A stretch of 64,000 nucleotides of DNA, from assembly GCA_019614645.1 (NCBI GenBank), contig JABWDB010000001.1:26963501-27027500 (forward strand), written 5' to 3'. The first letter of the stretch is position 1. Each line of letters begins with the position of its first letter. Made by a program: the position numbers and the translations under genes. This document shows, piece after piece, positions 36,706-49,764 of the stretch. The notes beneath the pieces are model-generated. The model was not told the DNA's origin and made no database searches. It saw only the letters and a program-made list of their open reading frames with translations. The stretch is from Stratiolaelaps scimitus (lineage: Eukaryota; Arthropoda; Arachnida; Mesostigmata; Laelapidae).

Positions 36706-39700
36706 TTATCCAGGTCAAGTCATTGACATCTGGTCTGCGACTTGTCGACTCCTCGAAGCCTACGCGTCCCCAAGATACTCAAACGGTTAACTAGGAAAGG
36801 TTCTACATTACCTGGTGTGCCCGTCCATTCGACGACTTCGAAGGTCCAATTTGAATGTGCTTACACTGAAATGGGATCAAACATACCTACGAATTAAGCT
36901 TGACAACCTCTATAAAAACATCTCCTTCTCCAATTGTTTATAGCGCTCAGTTCGAGAGGAAACAAACGGACAGATGACTTGTCCACAACGGAGAATATTT
37001 GCTCGGAAGTGAACTACTTTGTGTGTGGCATTATAATATTCATAAAATTGTAATTAGGCTATAATTCTCACTAAATATTACTATATTCATCCACATTACA
37101 GATAGGATAAAGGACGTACTAAACAGCTACCGTTTGGATGCGTACCGATTTACAGGGTATTCCAATAGTTACGCAACTTTTGAAAACAACACAAAAGGTT
37201 CTGAAGAGAACCTTATTGTTTTTTCCAGGGTGAATTTTTATTTGACCGAGAGAGAGAGAAATATCGAATCTCCGGAACAAAACTTTAGAGGGCGGCGAAA
37301 TTTACGTTGTATTCCACCAGCCGTAATGATTATATTATCATTTCCCTTCTTATTATACTTTAGCATGCATAGTATCTATGCAAGAATTGTAGTTTTAGAA
37401 CAAATTGGAAAACTTGCATGAACGGTTGGTTTCGGAATCGTCAAAAGTTGGTTAGTCCCACATAGGACTGGACTTCCCGATCACTGCTTTACATATAACA
37501 CCGTTTGCTAACTCTCTGTGTAACCTTGCAGCTGAACATTCTCAACGTCTACATGTCGACCTTCAGCCCGCCCAACAGTATAGAAACTACAGCACGAGAC
37601 AACTGTTGCAAAAGTGAACGTGAGTCAATGTAGTACTTTTTTTTATAGTGAAGTGTCTGAAGATTGACATCTAACGCAGACTACCTTAACGTTTCAAATT
37701 CCTTCCAAGCAAACACATTTCAAATTACTTGACAGAACAGCGCATCCAACAATAGATGACCAATATGAAACTAAGGCGCATTCATCAGTAGAAAATGCAA
37801 AACGCCGGCGCAGATTAGATAAGGCCACTAGAAGCCAGAGCACCTTCTTAATCCACAGCGTGGAAGGGAATCGAGACGAGACTTGTGCAGACCGTGAGAT
37901 CGCTGTTGCGGAACGGAAGGATCGCCCACGTACGCGGTCCGTACGAAATGTTGCCGCGAGTTGACAATCGCTGAGACCTGCACTGAGATCTACCCACGCA
38001 GAGGTCGCCGATTCATCCGTCTCTTAGCAAGAAACATCGGAGCAGCGATTTGTGTTAATACGGCGATTGAATACGGTGAGACGTCTTGACAAACGTGATG
38101 ACAGTACTAACCACGACGGCAGCGAGATTGAAACTGCATCTGGCCTATTGCAATGACTCAGATGGACCGGTTGATACCGTGTCGCAAATTTCCGCCCACG
38201 CAGAGGGTACCCACTCGTTTCGAAGTCCTCGAGATAGGCAAGACGACGGTTGTACCCACCGCTGCTGCGATTAGTTGAAGTCTTTGGGTTCACCAGATAG
38301 GGTCTTCCCTTGCTTTATCAAGAAATGAAAAACCGCACGAAGTGCTGTTTCAGGAGGAAGACTCAACTGATTCCCGGTAGTTAAGCCACCTAGAAAATGA
38401 TCGCATCACTGAGTCCTAGGTTCTGCCATATCAAATCTGGGATATTCTTTCTTTTGGTGTGAAATGTCTCCTGTATGATCAGAATAAATGGTAACAGATA
38501 TAAGGGATATGTCATGATTGGGATATAATAAATGCTTCATAAATGCCGAGTGTTTCATCGGAAGAAAAAGTTGCATAACGTCGTAGATGAGACGGCGATT
38601 TAATTAAGATGTCATGAACAATCTCAACTAAAAAAGCTAAACTTTTTCGGCTAACTCACAGCCAACAATCTCGACACGGTTGCTATATATGTACGTGCTC
38701 GTGTACTATGTCTAGCAGCAAGGCCATATTATATGAAAGATCTGATCTGTCATCCGAGCGATGTTTCTGGGCGGGGTACTCACACAAGGAATTCAACTAC
38801 TTCGAGTGACCTTGGCAGATGCCATGAGATATGTTCCCTGGGTAGCATGATTTTTTGTTTTTTAAATTTAGTCACAAATAGTTGATTGGCTTGATGGCCA
38901 ATCTATTGTTCTATGACTGAAGCAAATATTAGAGATAAGGCACGCATAGTTAGTTTATTTATTATATATCACAGTATAGTGAGCATAGTTGACATTCCTG
39001 CGCAAGTCAGCTCTGAACATCGACCAAGTGAGCCACCGGCTATCGAGTTGACATGTGCCGTTGAGACCGGCACGCACTAGTGACAATCGCGTGGTGAAAA
39101 CCATGATACTTATGCCAGTTATCAATGATATGCTTGAGAGCTATAAAATAAGTAGAGCACTGCAATGCACCAAACATAGTTATATACCAAATCCATGACC
39201 ATTCACGCATCCTACAAGTAACAGTTGGTTATGACATTATTTATAATACAATTATTCTTTACCGTTCCCTTTTTATACCCCTGGCTACCCGCCAGATAAT
39301 ATACATATACATATATATAAACATTGCCAATTATTTGAGTTAACCGTGGTAATTTTTCATATACGCTATTTAACGCTGATAAGGAAACTCCAAACAAATC
39401 AATACATCATTGTCATTGATCGTTGACTGCCATAAACTACTTAACTAACGAATACTCTATTCCACATCATGTACACAGAGCGTCCATATTGAGTTAATTT
39501 CGAGTGCTAGTCTTGCACATTATCATTTAGCCATTCAAGTTGACTGCAGCATTACCGTTTCGCACGGGGCAGCATTCGTTCGAGCTTCGTTCGCTCTGTG
39601 CCAATGTGTAGAAACCAACAAAGAGTTTGGCAAAACTCCGTCCCCATTGCAATAATGAGTACGGACTTGTTGGCGTCAACTTACTGTCGTGCATATTACC

Positions 39701-40208
39701 ATGCACCTGTTGGCTTTAAAATTGAAAGTGATTTTGTATTGTATTGCACAGTCATTGTGACGATCACCAGGGTGGGTCACCATTATAAACTCGTCATTTA
39801 TAATACATTTTCCGCAGTGGTAATTTAGACTTATGCTTATCTCGTCTTTTTCAGATGACAAACCAACAATCTCCGTCCGATTATTTAGCCACCCTCCTCG
39901 ACACACCAGCAGTAGCAGCAGCAGCAAGCTACATCAAACTACTGTACTTCTCTTCACAAAACGAGTCGCTCTACAACGCACCTCCATAGCAAGCTCATGA
40001 GAGTGGGTGCGTTAATATTCTCACGATCTTATGGACAGCAGAATCTGAGCGCGAGCACCTTTGAGTCAATATGGCACGCAGCACGCATCAGTATCAGATT
40101 CCACAAAGCCTCATTTCACTCGGTAACAATAAACGTAATGATAGGGTAGCTGCCATAACGTTCCCATTGTTCTGCTAATTTTTTTTCACGTCTTCAGGGT
40201 ATTCTCGG
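36706..40208. other. AT-rich stretch without a recognised gene
   Basis: ORFs are short. The string ACAGGGTATTCCAATAGTTACGCAAC near 37153 resembles the end of some DNA transposons, but no matching partner was confirmed. Frames at 38024-38293 (both strands) have no domain. A 61-codon - strand frame at 39212-39397 is Tyr/Val-rich and AT-driven. Confidence 0.5.
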
Positions 40209-40897
40209 GTGAGAGAACGCTGGAGAATAAGCACCGCGGTATCGAGTGACGCGCTAAATAGACTAAGCGTAAACAGTGTGTGTCTGTGTTTTACAATTGC
40301 GCTATTTCATCTTGTTAACCGCCGCTGCCGCGGCCGCCGCCGCAGTTATCAGCAGCAGCAGCAGCAGCCATCATCTGCGGCCGTACCCCACCGGTTGGGG
40401 CGACGGCGATCGAGACCGGTGTGTGGGGATCTTGGCAGCCCTTTCTTTCATTGCTTTTTTTCTCTCTTCACTTGCTAGCCTTCGTCAGACGTCGCCTTCT
40501 CCGCTATGGATGTGCTAGTGCAAATCGACACCAAACCGTCAGCATCATCACCATTGCCGACGGCATCAGCAATATCAACCACAACAACAAAAACACACTA
40601 TACCGACAATGGGCGGCCGGCAGGCAGGCAGGCCGGCCATTAATAAGTAGCCCTGCCGCGAAGTCATAGCACGAGACGAGCGTCGACTGACGACTCATTC
40701 GCGCATCCCGCACGCCGAAGTAGAACGTAACGGAAGACCGCGTGGGCAAACGCAACGTCATAATTTATTGTTGCTATGATCGTTGCTGTTGTTGTTGTTA
40801 CGATTATCGCCAAAATTGTTTTTATTGCTAGAAGAAGAAGGAGAAGAAGAACGGAGAAACGGTTGGATAGACTACACTAACTATAGCCAAAACACAG
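40209..40897 (+). promoter_or_regulatory. GC-rich island ending in a strong donor (first exon candidate)
   Basis: This is an isolated GC-rich island in AT-rich DNA, with GCC and CAG runs (about 40317-40370), ending in a purine-rich tract and the strong donor AACACAG before GTAAGA at 40898. Frames inside (80-89 codons) start with repeat-encoded Ala/Ser runs. A promoter with a mostly untranslated first exon, transcribed rightward, is likely. No + strand exon was recognised downstream within the next kilobases. Confidence 0.45.
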
Positions 40898-41759
40898 GTA
40901 AGATTCACGACCCTCACGCGCATCGTACTATATGATTAATGATCTCTCATTGGAGCAACAGCATCGTCATAGACGGATACGTACTGGTGCACCCATTGCT
41001 TGGAGCTTAGCTGATCGCCCTCGGCTTCGGCGAGGAAGGCAGCGATATGGACATTTGCACCAGAGGAGCAAATAAAGAATATATATATATATAAGCTCAA
41101 TACGAATATTTGAATTTTGTAGACAAGTTTTTGTCTTAGCATTGTAATTTACTCTGTTGATGAATTTCACGGGGCTTCTAAGTGTGCTCCGACCACTTGT
41201 TTGACAGTAAATCAAACGTTCGGTACCAGTTGAAAAACGGACATTACGATAATGATTTGTTCAGCAAAGGTTCCGTGATTTGTCATACGTATATCGTCTC
41301 TAGTGTAATATATGTACAGTTGGTATCAGTCTTATCGTAATCGGCGTCCGGGCCGATTTCGGAAAATGCTCCATTTGTGACGTTTGCTGCGCAGTGAGGA
41401 CTGATCGAGTAGCATTGTTCAATTAGCTAAATCTCTCACCACCCGTTGAATGATGTGGGTTATTACGTTGGCATGGAGTTCAAACAGCGCTGAAGTAGAC
41501 AGACAAAAATAAAGGCCACTATTGACACTAGACGTAGCAGTTATATAAAATCGATTGGCAGAGAGCCATCACAAGGATGATTAATACACAGAGATGCGTA
41601 GTCTCTTGCACTAAAAACAGGGTGGGTTCACATCGTTCGCTGTGACCTCGAAGAAGAAATCTGTCCTTGACGCTGAAGGAAGCTCAATTGGGATCGGTTC
41701 AAGCAACATTCGCCACTCCTGCGAACCAAAAAAAAAGCACTCGACGAGCAAGCATGCAC
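40898..41759. other. AT-rich stretch, probably intron/3' flank
   Basis: This follows the donor at 40898 and precedes the stop codon of the - strand model at 41760. A short (TA)n run lies near 41080-41092. No gene is recognised. Confidence 0.5.
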
Positions 41760-42311
41760 TCAGTTCTTCTGTAACCCTTTGATGCCGTCCTTTGAATCGA
41801 GTAATTCGTAAAAAGAGATTTTCCAAGACACGAACCAAGGATAAACGTGGGCGGCTACTACATGAGATCTGCTGAGGACCCAAAGTGCGCAAAAGGAACT
41901 CTCGGTTCGAGAACAAGAACCGTTAGTGGCGGGGGTCGACAGGACACTAGAACAGTTCTGTGGTTTTTCCAAATTTCATCAGTCCCCGCTCTCACCTAGT
42001 CGACAGACGAACGCTAAGCTGGGCCCGCGAAGTTTCGAAATGCACTTCACTGAGTGAACGTTCTAGAATCGAACGATGCAGCCTTGTACGCGCCCAGTGC
42101 TGAAGAAAAACAAACGCCGCTGAGATAGTGGGCGGTAGGAGGGGTGTGATCATGTTCGCGCTTCGCAGAAAGAGTGGACCTAGCAAAAGAATTGAGGCCA
42201 CCATTAGAACGAGGCCGATGTCCTCTGGCGTTGAGGCTTCAAGCCAGCCCAGTCGATCTTTGAGGACCTTCGCCGAAAGCGCCGCATTGGGCAGGGAAAT
42301 CAGACGATGAC
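41760..42311 (-). CDS. Putative membrane-protein 3' end, two-exon model
   Basis: The upstream exon (42311-41996) is open for 104 codons and ends at a strong donor (GACTAG before GTGAGA). After a 124-bp intron, a good acceptor (TTTGGGTCCTCAG) opens exon 2 (41871-41760) in the matching phase, which runs 36 codons to TGA. The protein reads LISLPNAALSAKVLKDRLGW, then a hydrophobic hairpin (GLVLMVASILLLGPLFL and PLLPPTISAAFVFL), then a basic amphipathic stretch (HWARTRLHRSILERSL), and ends FYELLDSKDGIKGLQKN. The acceptor of the first exon is weak (TACTTAAG), and a second lies inside at GGCGAAG. An internal ATG at 42204 could start a shorter 106-residue protein. The + strand is partly open too. I cannot name the family; a small organelle or ER membrane protein would fit. 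Confidence 0.4.
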
Positions 42312-42487
42312 CTTAAGTACCGAATGATGTCTCGGCGATCGCGAGAATGCCCAACAGAAAGACCTAACATGATGACAATGGAACATATCGTTGAGGTGGA
42401 AACGACTCCATAAGGGATGTTGATCTTGGTCGCATATTGGCTAAATTGGACTTTATAAAATTGTCGCTGCTATTTACAAAATATATT

Positions 42488-42516
42488 GTTTTTTTACCCT
42501 TACCTTAGCAGTTCAG
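42488..42516 (+). mobile_element. Truncated copy of the CTTTAC-type retroelement tail
   Basis: TTTACCCTTACCTTAG matches the tail string at 30853-30870 with one change. No associated body is recognisable. Confidence 0.35.
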
Positions 42517-43149
42517 TTGGTTCGGAGGCTATTCAGTCACTCTTTCACGGTCTACACTTATGCAAGCGTGGCTGAATAGCTACTCGAAGGAGTTATACAC
42601 GTGTTATTGGGTGGACGCTTAGCCGTCGCTAGCTAATGCACCCATGAGGCCTTTCAGATGGGGGAACAGCTGAGGGTCAGCTCGAAAAACAATTATTAGC
42701 TAATGCACCCAATGACAGTTGTCGCACAGCTTTAAATTACGTTTTTCATTGTATCTCTGTATTCATTCATATTGCTACAGGTGATAATAATACCAGTATG
42801 ATATATCTAGGCGCAGTGATTACTAATCGCTAACTGCAAAACATCATTACTTCGTATTGAAGTATCTATGTGACTGGCCTGCTGGCAGTCAACATTGACT
42901 GATGATTATGCATTATATAATACATAGAGCAAAGCATTTATCATTCATTTAGAAGAAGTGGTTGGAGTGTACATGCCGGCGATGTACGTGACGCGTCCAC
43001 AGGGAGCGCACTGGCTGGAAATGTCATTATACCGAGTGCTCTATCTCAGTTGCGTCGCACGGCAGTTACCGGGTAGTTCCGCAGGTATTTTGTTCAATGA
43101 AACGTGTGATTATGAAGTGGGCTTTTATCTGCACCTTTTAGCTAGAGAC
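42517..43149. other. No recognised gene
   Basis: A 83-codon frame at 42958-43209 (+) is Cys-containing and somewhat protein-like (GVYMPAMYVTRPQGAHWLEMS), but it runs into the SINE candidate downstream and has no ATG or splice support at its start. Confidence 0.4.
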
Positions 43150-43262
43150 ATATGTGGCGGTGTGGCCTGGCTGGCTAACACGCATCTATTTGAGTGTGGT
43201 TGCCATTGAACCCGCGAACAACATCACTATTTGTGGTCACAGGTTCGATCCCGCCAAATCGA
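43150..43262 (+). mobile_element. tRNA-like SINE candidate
   Basis: The head GGCGGTGTGGCCTGGCTGGCTAACACG is A-box-like, and GGTCACAGGTTCGATCCCGCC is a near-consensus B box about 85 bases later. The GTCACAGGTTC string recurs at 51366-51376 on the other strand. Confidence 0.5.
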
Positions 43263-44300
43263 GGTTTGACTGGAATATCACGAATTGGTAAAACGTTAGC
43301 AAAGAATGATTTAACATCGCCCTGTAGTCACACAGTAGAACTATTGGACAACGCCGACAGATGATAGGTCCTTGAGAGAATGATAAAAGGGCGGTACCGA
43401 GGCCTGCCTGCTAGTTGATGCTGAGATATGAAAAAGAAAAGAATAAACATTTTGGTGTTTTTGAAAGCTGTGGCGTCCTTCCTCCGTACACGCACCTGCG
43501 CAGATTTCGATTGTTGATTCGTAGTGAAATTTGCAGAGAAAAAAAAACTCCAAATGCACTATCCGATGGATAAGAAACGCAGTTTATATGTGCTTACAGC
43601 TGAGTCGCTTCAGGACGTGCAGTTCACCGAGAGTAACAGTGGCTTCATGCGCATGTGCGAAGTCACAACTTGGAACGACAACTTTAATGAATGAACAAAG
43701 TAAGAAATACACATGTGCTAACCTGTGAAATTCCCTATGAACATCATTGGTACTGTCTAATTGATTTAATGCCCTAACCTGTTTTCAACATCTGAGTGGT
43801 GCGGTGTCCATTTTTATTGAGGCCTCGTTCCATAGACATTTCGGCTAAAAATAAGCGCCTTGGGAAGAACATTGGGTAATTAAATTGATTAACGAGCCGT
43901 CGATTCATATGCTTACACGTTCGTGGTGATCAATTGTCGTCCAACTTCAACCATAACTATTATAAATGCATACTAAAAGAGGAACATAGCAATTCATTAA
44001 ACCCAGCTTCGTCTACTGTTCTCTACATAAAAGGGTAACCGCTACGATCATAACTGGCAGGGTACTCGATATTCGACATTCATAAATAGTAAATATATCC
44101 TCTGCGCAACTCCAGTTGTTTGCTCAGTGCTCACTTCTAGCTATGAAAGAAGTCAACTCATCGTGTTAGCTCATAGTGCAACATCCCGATCGACATCAGA
44201 GCACGGCATACATCTTACACACTATCTTATACATATAATACAATACGCCCCAGTGAACAGCCTCGTCGACTACAGCCGACCTGTTCATCCTCAAAGTTCG
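43263..44300. other. AT-rich stretch, no gene
   Basis: Nothing recognisable beyond short frames. Confidence 0.5.
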
Positions 44301-45129
44301 AATCGATTATAAAACCTTACTTAAATCTGTGCGTTGCCTGACTTCCCCGTTCTCTATCGTCGGACATTCAAGTAGTCTCCTGTATTTAAATATACATCCA
44401 CCACAGAGATTCGTGCAGGTACACACGTTCCTGTGTACATTTACACAGAGAGGCCTAGCAAGACAGTGGGACGAAACAGCCCGAGCCAGCCCCGTCGGTG
44501 TGCGTGACATCCTTATATCTCCTATGAAACAAACATAGTTTGTGTCCGCCGCGATCGGACTGGCTAAATAGATTCGAGTTTCAGCTCGAGTTCGGTACGT
44601 TCGTTTTTGCACGCTTTCAACGCGCTCGCGCCCATGCATACATTAACTATTTGTCTGGTCTCCTCGTCACTCTCTGCGGCTCTCGAGTCGCTTGCGTATA
44701 TATCTGGCTGTCCATATCCGCGAATACGTTCAGCATGTTGAGAGCGAGTCGAATGTACAAGAGAGTTAACGTGGCTCCAGCACGAGCTCAAATAGAAACG
44801 GAATACGGCCTCGGGCAGAATCGGCCGACACTGACTGAATCGTCGTGGTCGCCACCGTCCAAACGCTGTTCCACTTCGCTGACTTCGTCGTCGTCGTCCG
44901 CTCTGGTCGCTCCGGCCGCTCTCATGACTGATGACGGCAGTCTCATAGTCTCGAGCGTGAGAGAGCCGAAACTCCCAGAAAGCGTCGGGAGCCACGACGA
45001 GTCCCGTCGCTCGAACCACCTTCCTCTTCTCTCCCCTCCCGTATCCCATCTCTGTAGGGTCAGGCTCTCGCCTGCAGTCTCCGGCCTCTAATTGCATGTA
45101 TCCCTATGGTAGCCTACCGGTAACCTACC
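44301..45129 (-). promoter_or_regulatory. GC-rich block; 5' exon may end at 45129
   Basis: On the - strand a CGG-rich run (around 45152-45185) leads into GCACATCTACAG before GTAGGTT, a strong donor, so an untranslated exon lying to the right of 45129 and ending there is plausible. The block left of it is GC-rich with open frames of 183 codons (+, 44540-45091) and 177 codons (-, 44564-45097) facing each other. Neither has a domain, and both can be compositional. Confidence 0.3.
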
Positions 45130-46212
45130 TGTAGATGTGCACTATAGAGCAGCGGCGGCGGCGGCGACGCTGGCGGCGGTGGCAGACGAACACGCCACCG
45201 TCACCGGAGCACTCTCAGCTATATGTCCCTTCCCCGGTTCTCTCTCTCTCACTCATTCGCTTTTTTCCGCCAAACCCCCCCCCCCCCAGTCTCTGCTTTA
45301 GTCCTCCGACTGTTCGCGTCAGGTGGTAGGTGTAACTGGCGAAACCTAAGAGCTTGCCGGGTCCGCACGGTCGTCACTCGAACGCTGCTGGCCGCTCTTA
45401 GTGCCGAGCGGGCGTCGTTGAACGGTTGCTCTATCAGGGAGCAACAATATACATACATAAGCACCACGTTTTCTACGGGATGCGCTGCCGCCAGCACCAA
45501 CAATAGTCTCTTGGCAACGAAGCCGAGAAGAGAGAGAGAATAAGAAAATAAGGGCGTTTTGGGGTGCCGGGCGCCGATATCCGGTACTAGAGTAAGTGCC
45601 GCTTGCTTTGTGAAGAAGATTACAGTATGCTTTACTTGTGTCTCGGATATCATCATCAGCAGCAGCAGCATGAAAATGAAGATAGCAGCTGTTGTCATCA
45701 ATAGTTGGGCGCTGCTGCTGTTTCCGCATGTCGGCACCTCACTCGATACTTAAGCGATGATAGGCCAGGAAAGGCATTATTTATGTACGCTCACCTCACC
45801 TCAGCCGGTTGAGGTCGTGAGACTTCAACTAGTCAATGGGTCGTGATGCGAACAGCAGCAAACGCATGAGTTCGTGGCCTAATTTAGACATCACAGACTA
45901 ATCAGAGTAAGAAAGGAGAACCAAGACACGAATTAGTACACGCCATGGGATAGGTATACTTTAGTACTAATACATTTACGAAAGACGTGCCCTTCACCAG
46001 AGCTATAGCGTATGATGGGTGAGTGCATCGACACGATTTGCAACAACTGAAGTAAGTATAATCTAATTCGGCGGCTTTTTCTCCTCCCCGAGTGCCGAAA
46101 TGTGATCGCCCAAGACTCGTCATGTTGCTACTATAAGTTAGCAAATGTGGTAGATATTGTGCCATAGAGAGATTTCTCTAGGGCGGGTTTTTATAGGCGA
46201 AATTAGCCGACG
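45130..46212. other. Mixed stretch without a recognised gene
   Basis: GC-rich to about 45560, then AT-rich. The 162-codon - frame 45249-45737 shows no domain. A homopolymer of C lies near 45277-45288. Confidence 0.45.
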
Positions 46213-46250
46213 ATATAAGTAAAGGTAAACCTTTATTGATTTATTCAAGG
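46213..46250 (-). mobile_element. Second copy of the CTTTAC-type retroelement 3' tail
   Basis: On the - strand it reads GAATAAATCAATAAAGGTTTACCTTTAC, nearly identical to the + strand tail at 30838-30868. The element body would lie to the right but is not recognisable. Confidence 0.55.
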
Positions 46251-49200
46251 AACTACATATGCTTAAGTTCTGTCCATGCTGTTCTGCAATGCTCAAGTTC
46301 TCTTATATGTCGTGTTATTTAACCTGGTAGAATGTTATTTTTATAATTGCTCATCCAAATGTACAAGGTCTTGTTCGTTATACTGTAATCCTTCCTGGGT
46401 CTGTTTTCCGACTAACGTTGGAACATGTGAGCGAAACAACAGAATGGAGTACGCTCGAAGCAGGACATGTTAACAGAGCCAGCATAATTTAACCTGATTT
46501 TAGTAACTCGCTATTCAGGCATCTAGGTTAGGCGAAGCTTGCGTTTCGTCAAAGGTAACGTTTATAGTAGAGTAAAGCATTTATTTACACAGAATAAGTA
46601 AGTTCCCTATTCTGGTTGATTAGTTCAGTGAGAGCTCGGGAGTTTTTCAATACACAGCACATTTGGGATGGTGCACTTACGTAATAATGCATGAAAATGT
46701 TGACAATTGTCATGATAATGTTCCATGGACAACGTTCAAGGTGGCACTAGAAACTAGCTATAACCAACTATAGAGACATCATATATAACACCGCATATAA
46801 CCGTAACATATATTATAGGTATAATGGTTCTAACCAAAGCTTAAAGCTTCGTCGATTTTCTCTACAGGCTCACCGTCGTGCGGCCTTGAGCATCGCCTCA
46901 GTTGTATAATACTTCGGTCAACCTTAGCCATTGTATTCTCTTGCTACGTTATGAATGCCGTGTATGCCCTAGTTCGTTACGGGTTCCCCATTATTTTCAG
47001 GTATCCAACGAATGCTTAAGCAAAAATAAAAACCTACAGTATTATCACCCTGTCTGTGTAGAAGTGATGTCAAAGTGGAATCAGAACAAAACGCCTAATT
47101 TACATCTAATAGTGTGTGTATCAACTATCGGTCACTGGTCACCATCGGTGAATGTTCCCCCTTAACTAAATCTGTAGCGGATAACGTCGATGGCCCATCG
47201 GAGACAGCGCGTCGTATCGTGAGAGATCGGAGGTCGTCTCCCGTTGAAGGTATTCGCAAATGCAATAACCGATCTTGTGAGAATTTACACCTGCTGTTGT
47301 TTTACATGTTAACAACGTGTTCTTCGCCTAATTGTTATGCGTCGAGCACATTCGCGAAAAGTTCTGCGTAATTGTATCGATTCAGAGAAGAAAAACCTAC
47401 AAGAAAAGTATAAAACCTCGACAACGCTCGACAAAATGGGACAACGCAGTGAAGTTACGAGGGCGCAATAGATGCATAACTGAATACTTATTTGAAATTA
47501 CAGACTCTAATGAAAAAGATCGAAAAAGGTTTCGCGAAGATTTCTACTGCATATGAATAATGTTCACTTGGGCTGAATTATATTATATAGTTGCATATTA
47601 GCGTAGACCATGTATAATATATTTGTTAAACGGTTTCTGTTTCGTAGAACGAGAAATATAATTCCTGAGGAGTAAAATTGACACAGAAAAATCAAATCCT
47701 AAATATACCAATGGACCGTTTTTATGAAACGCTTATAATGTCAGTATTCCGAACGTAATGAAAATCTGAAGTCTACCCATTACAATGGAGCACCCTCTAA
47801 ACTTCGCATCGTTTGCTTAAGTATCTGTCAGTACAAGCTTTTCCAAACAAACCCAGATACTAAAAATGTATTTAATTCAAATTTTTTCTCTAGCTCCTCA
47901 ACACTTGATTCTTTATGGTACTGAACTGGTGCAGTCCGCGGTATGTCTCCCGGCCATCCGCGACCCTATGGGCTAGTCATGCAACAGCTCCATTATGCTC
48001 TATGGATTGTTTATCAGGCCGACTTCGCGACTTACCGAGAAACTCAAAGTCAGCTCGCCAAGAATTAGCTCTAATCATTTGCCATTGGCACTTTACGAAG
48101 AGAGATTAGGAAACTATTCGTATAATTTGCCGAAGAGAATTTCTGAAACTACAAAAGGAGCCCAAATCCACCGATTGCATGTCCCATCGTGGATCGATAG
48201 AGATGCAACTATTTAATGGCAATTTCGACTTTTGATCGGCTTACCATAGTTACGCGAGACATATATCTGCTAGAATATTTAAGTACAAACCGCTGCCCGT
48301 TTTGTGTTCGTCATATATAGTTTGAAAAGCTAAATAACTATTCCATTTTGATCTTCACTGGCGATAAAATGAGAGATACCTATTCTTAGCGTTTGCCACC
48401 AATATGTAAATAGAAATAAAATGTCTGTGTATGAATGTTTCTCGACTTCTTCAAATTTTATGACTTATGAACGACCTTAGTACTACAATCACCCTGCAGA
48501 GCTGAAAAGGTTTTTATACTAAAGAGTAGTTTATAAAAAAGTAGCACAAATCAGTAGAATGGAGCGATTGTGGAAATATGTGAGCTCATAGAAAAATGCC
48601 CGAAGAACACTTACAGCTTTGGTATAAGATCATTTTGGGTCATTTCATATTGGTAAGTACTATGAATAATTGCACTTTTGAATATATAGTTAGAGATCAG
48701 AGTCTCAGATTATAGAGTTTTGCGCCTTAGTAAATGGCCTAGTTGCAAGAAGTTTAGAACTATATGGTCCAGTTACATTGAGTGAAATAAACGCTATTGA
48801 ATCAAAGGAAGAGTAAATAAGTTCAGATAGCGTAGGCAAAAATTATGGTGCTACTTTTTATACTATAAAAATACTACATTCAGCCTGCAAAAATACTTAT
48901 AAAATACTTATAATATTTATAGTTGTTAAATACTTATTAAATTTACACTTACTAAATACTTATTAAATTTTCGGAAAAATACCCAGCCTATGTAATATAT
49001 AAGTTCAATATAATATATATGCCTTTGAAATCAAGTGCTTGTTATGATTATGTCCATGGGTGATAGCCATGTAGCACCACAGCGCAGCTACCATTTTTCG
49101 GTTCCCAATACACATACTGCGCAACCTACACATATTATTTAGACAGAAAACATGTTTTAAAACAATTTGCTAAACAGCAGGGTGACCTCCTTTCATTCCA

Positions 49201-49764
49201 AATGTGTCCCAAATATTAAAAAGTCATCCGATGCATATATTACATCAAAAATAGTCTATCTTCACTGAAACGCTTGCCAAGTATTGATATGGCATTGAGA
49301 AATCAGTTATTGAACAAAATTTCATTGAAAATGCATTGACTTAAATACAACCAGGCGTCGCTTAATCCACATGATATAGAATGGCCTCTAGCTTGAGTGT
49401 TCGGTCGTATTATATATCCTTATTAAGAATCCGGCGGGAAAAGTTATGTATCAATTCACTACAATTTTTCGAGTTTAGCAAAGTAATGTGGAGGTTTACA
49501 GCGACGAAAGGTTTAGGGAGCCATTTCTAATATATATATATATATATATATAGGCATGTTTGCAGAACCGAATCAGTTTAGACTCTAAAAAATCGATTGC
49601 ACATACTATTCGATCCTATTGACTCCTACGCATGAGTAAACCATACAATACTATTGATTCTTATCATATTTCTCTAACTCTTTGATAAACGTTTTCACGG
49701 AGGTGAGTAACCGAATTTCACATGGGCACGCGGGTGATCGAGGCGAACGGCAGGCGGTATGAGA
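46251..49764. other. AT-rich stretch, no secure gene
   Basis: Frames are short. At 47332-47556 (+) a 74-codon frame rich in Lys/Arg (ending ITDSNEKDRKRFREDFYCI) lacks support. A donor-like TATTG before GTAAGT occurs at 48651 and GGAG before GTGAGT near 49700, with no clear coding upstream. A (TA)n tract lies at about 49530-49552. Confidence 0.45.

Noticed and set aside
37150..37450. ACAGGGTATTCCAATAGTTACGCAAC as a DNA transposon end
   Set aside because: A downstream TCAAAAGTTGGTTAGTCC is only partly complementary and no transposase frame is present.
43240..43262. GGTTCGATCCC as a genuine tRNA gene
   Set aside because: No complete cloverleaf or acceptor stem pairing could be drawn; a SINE promoter fits better.
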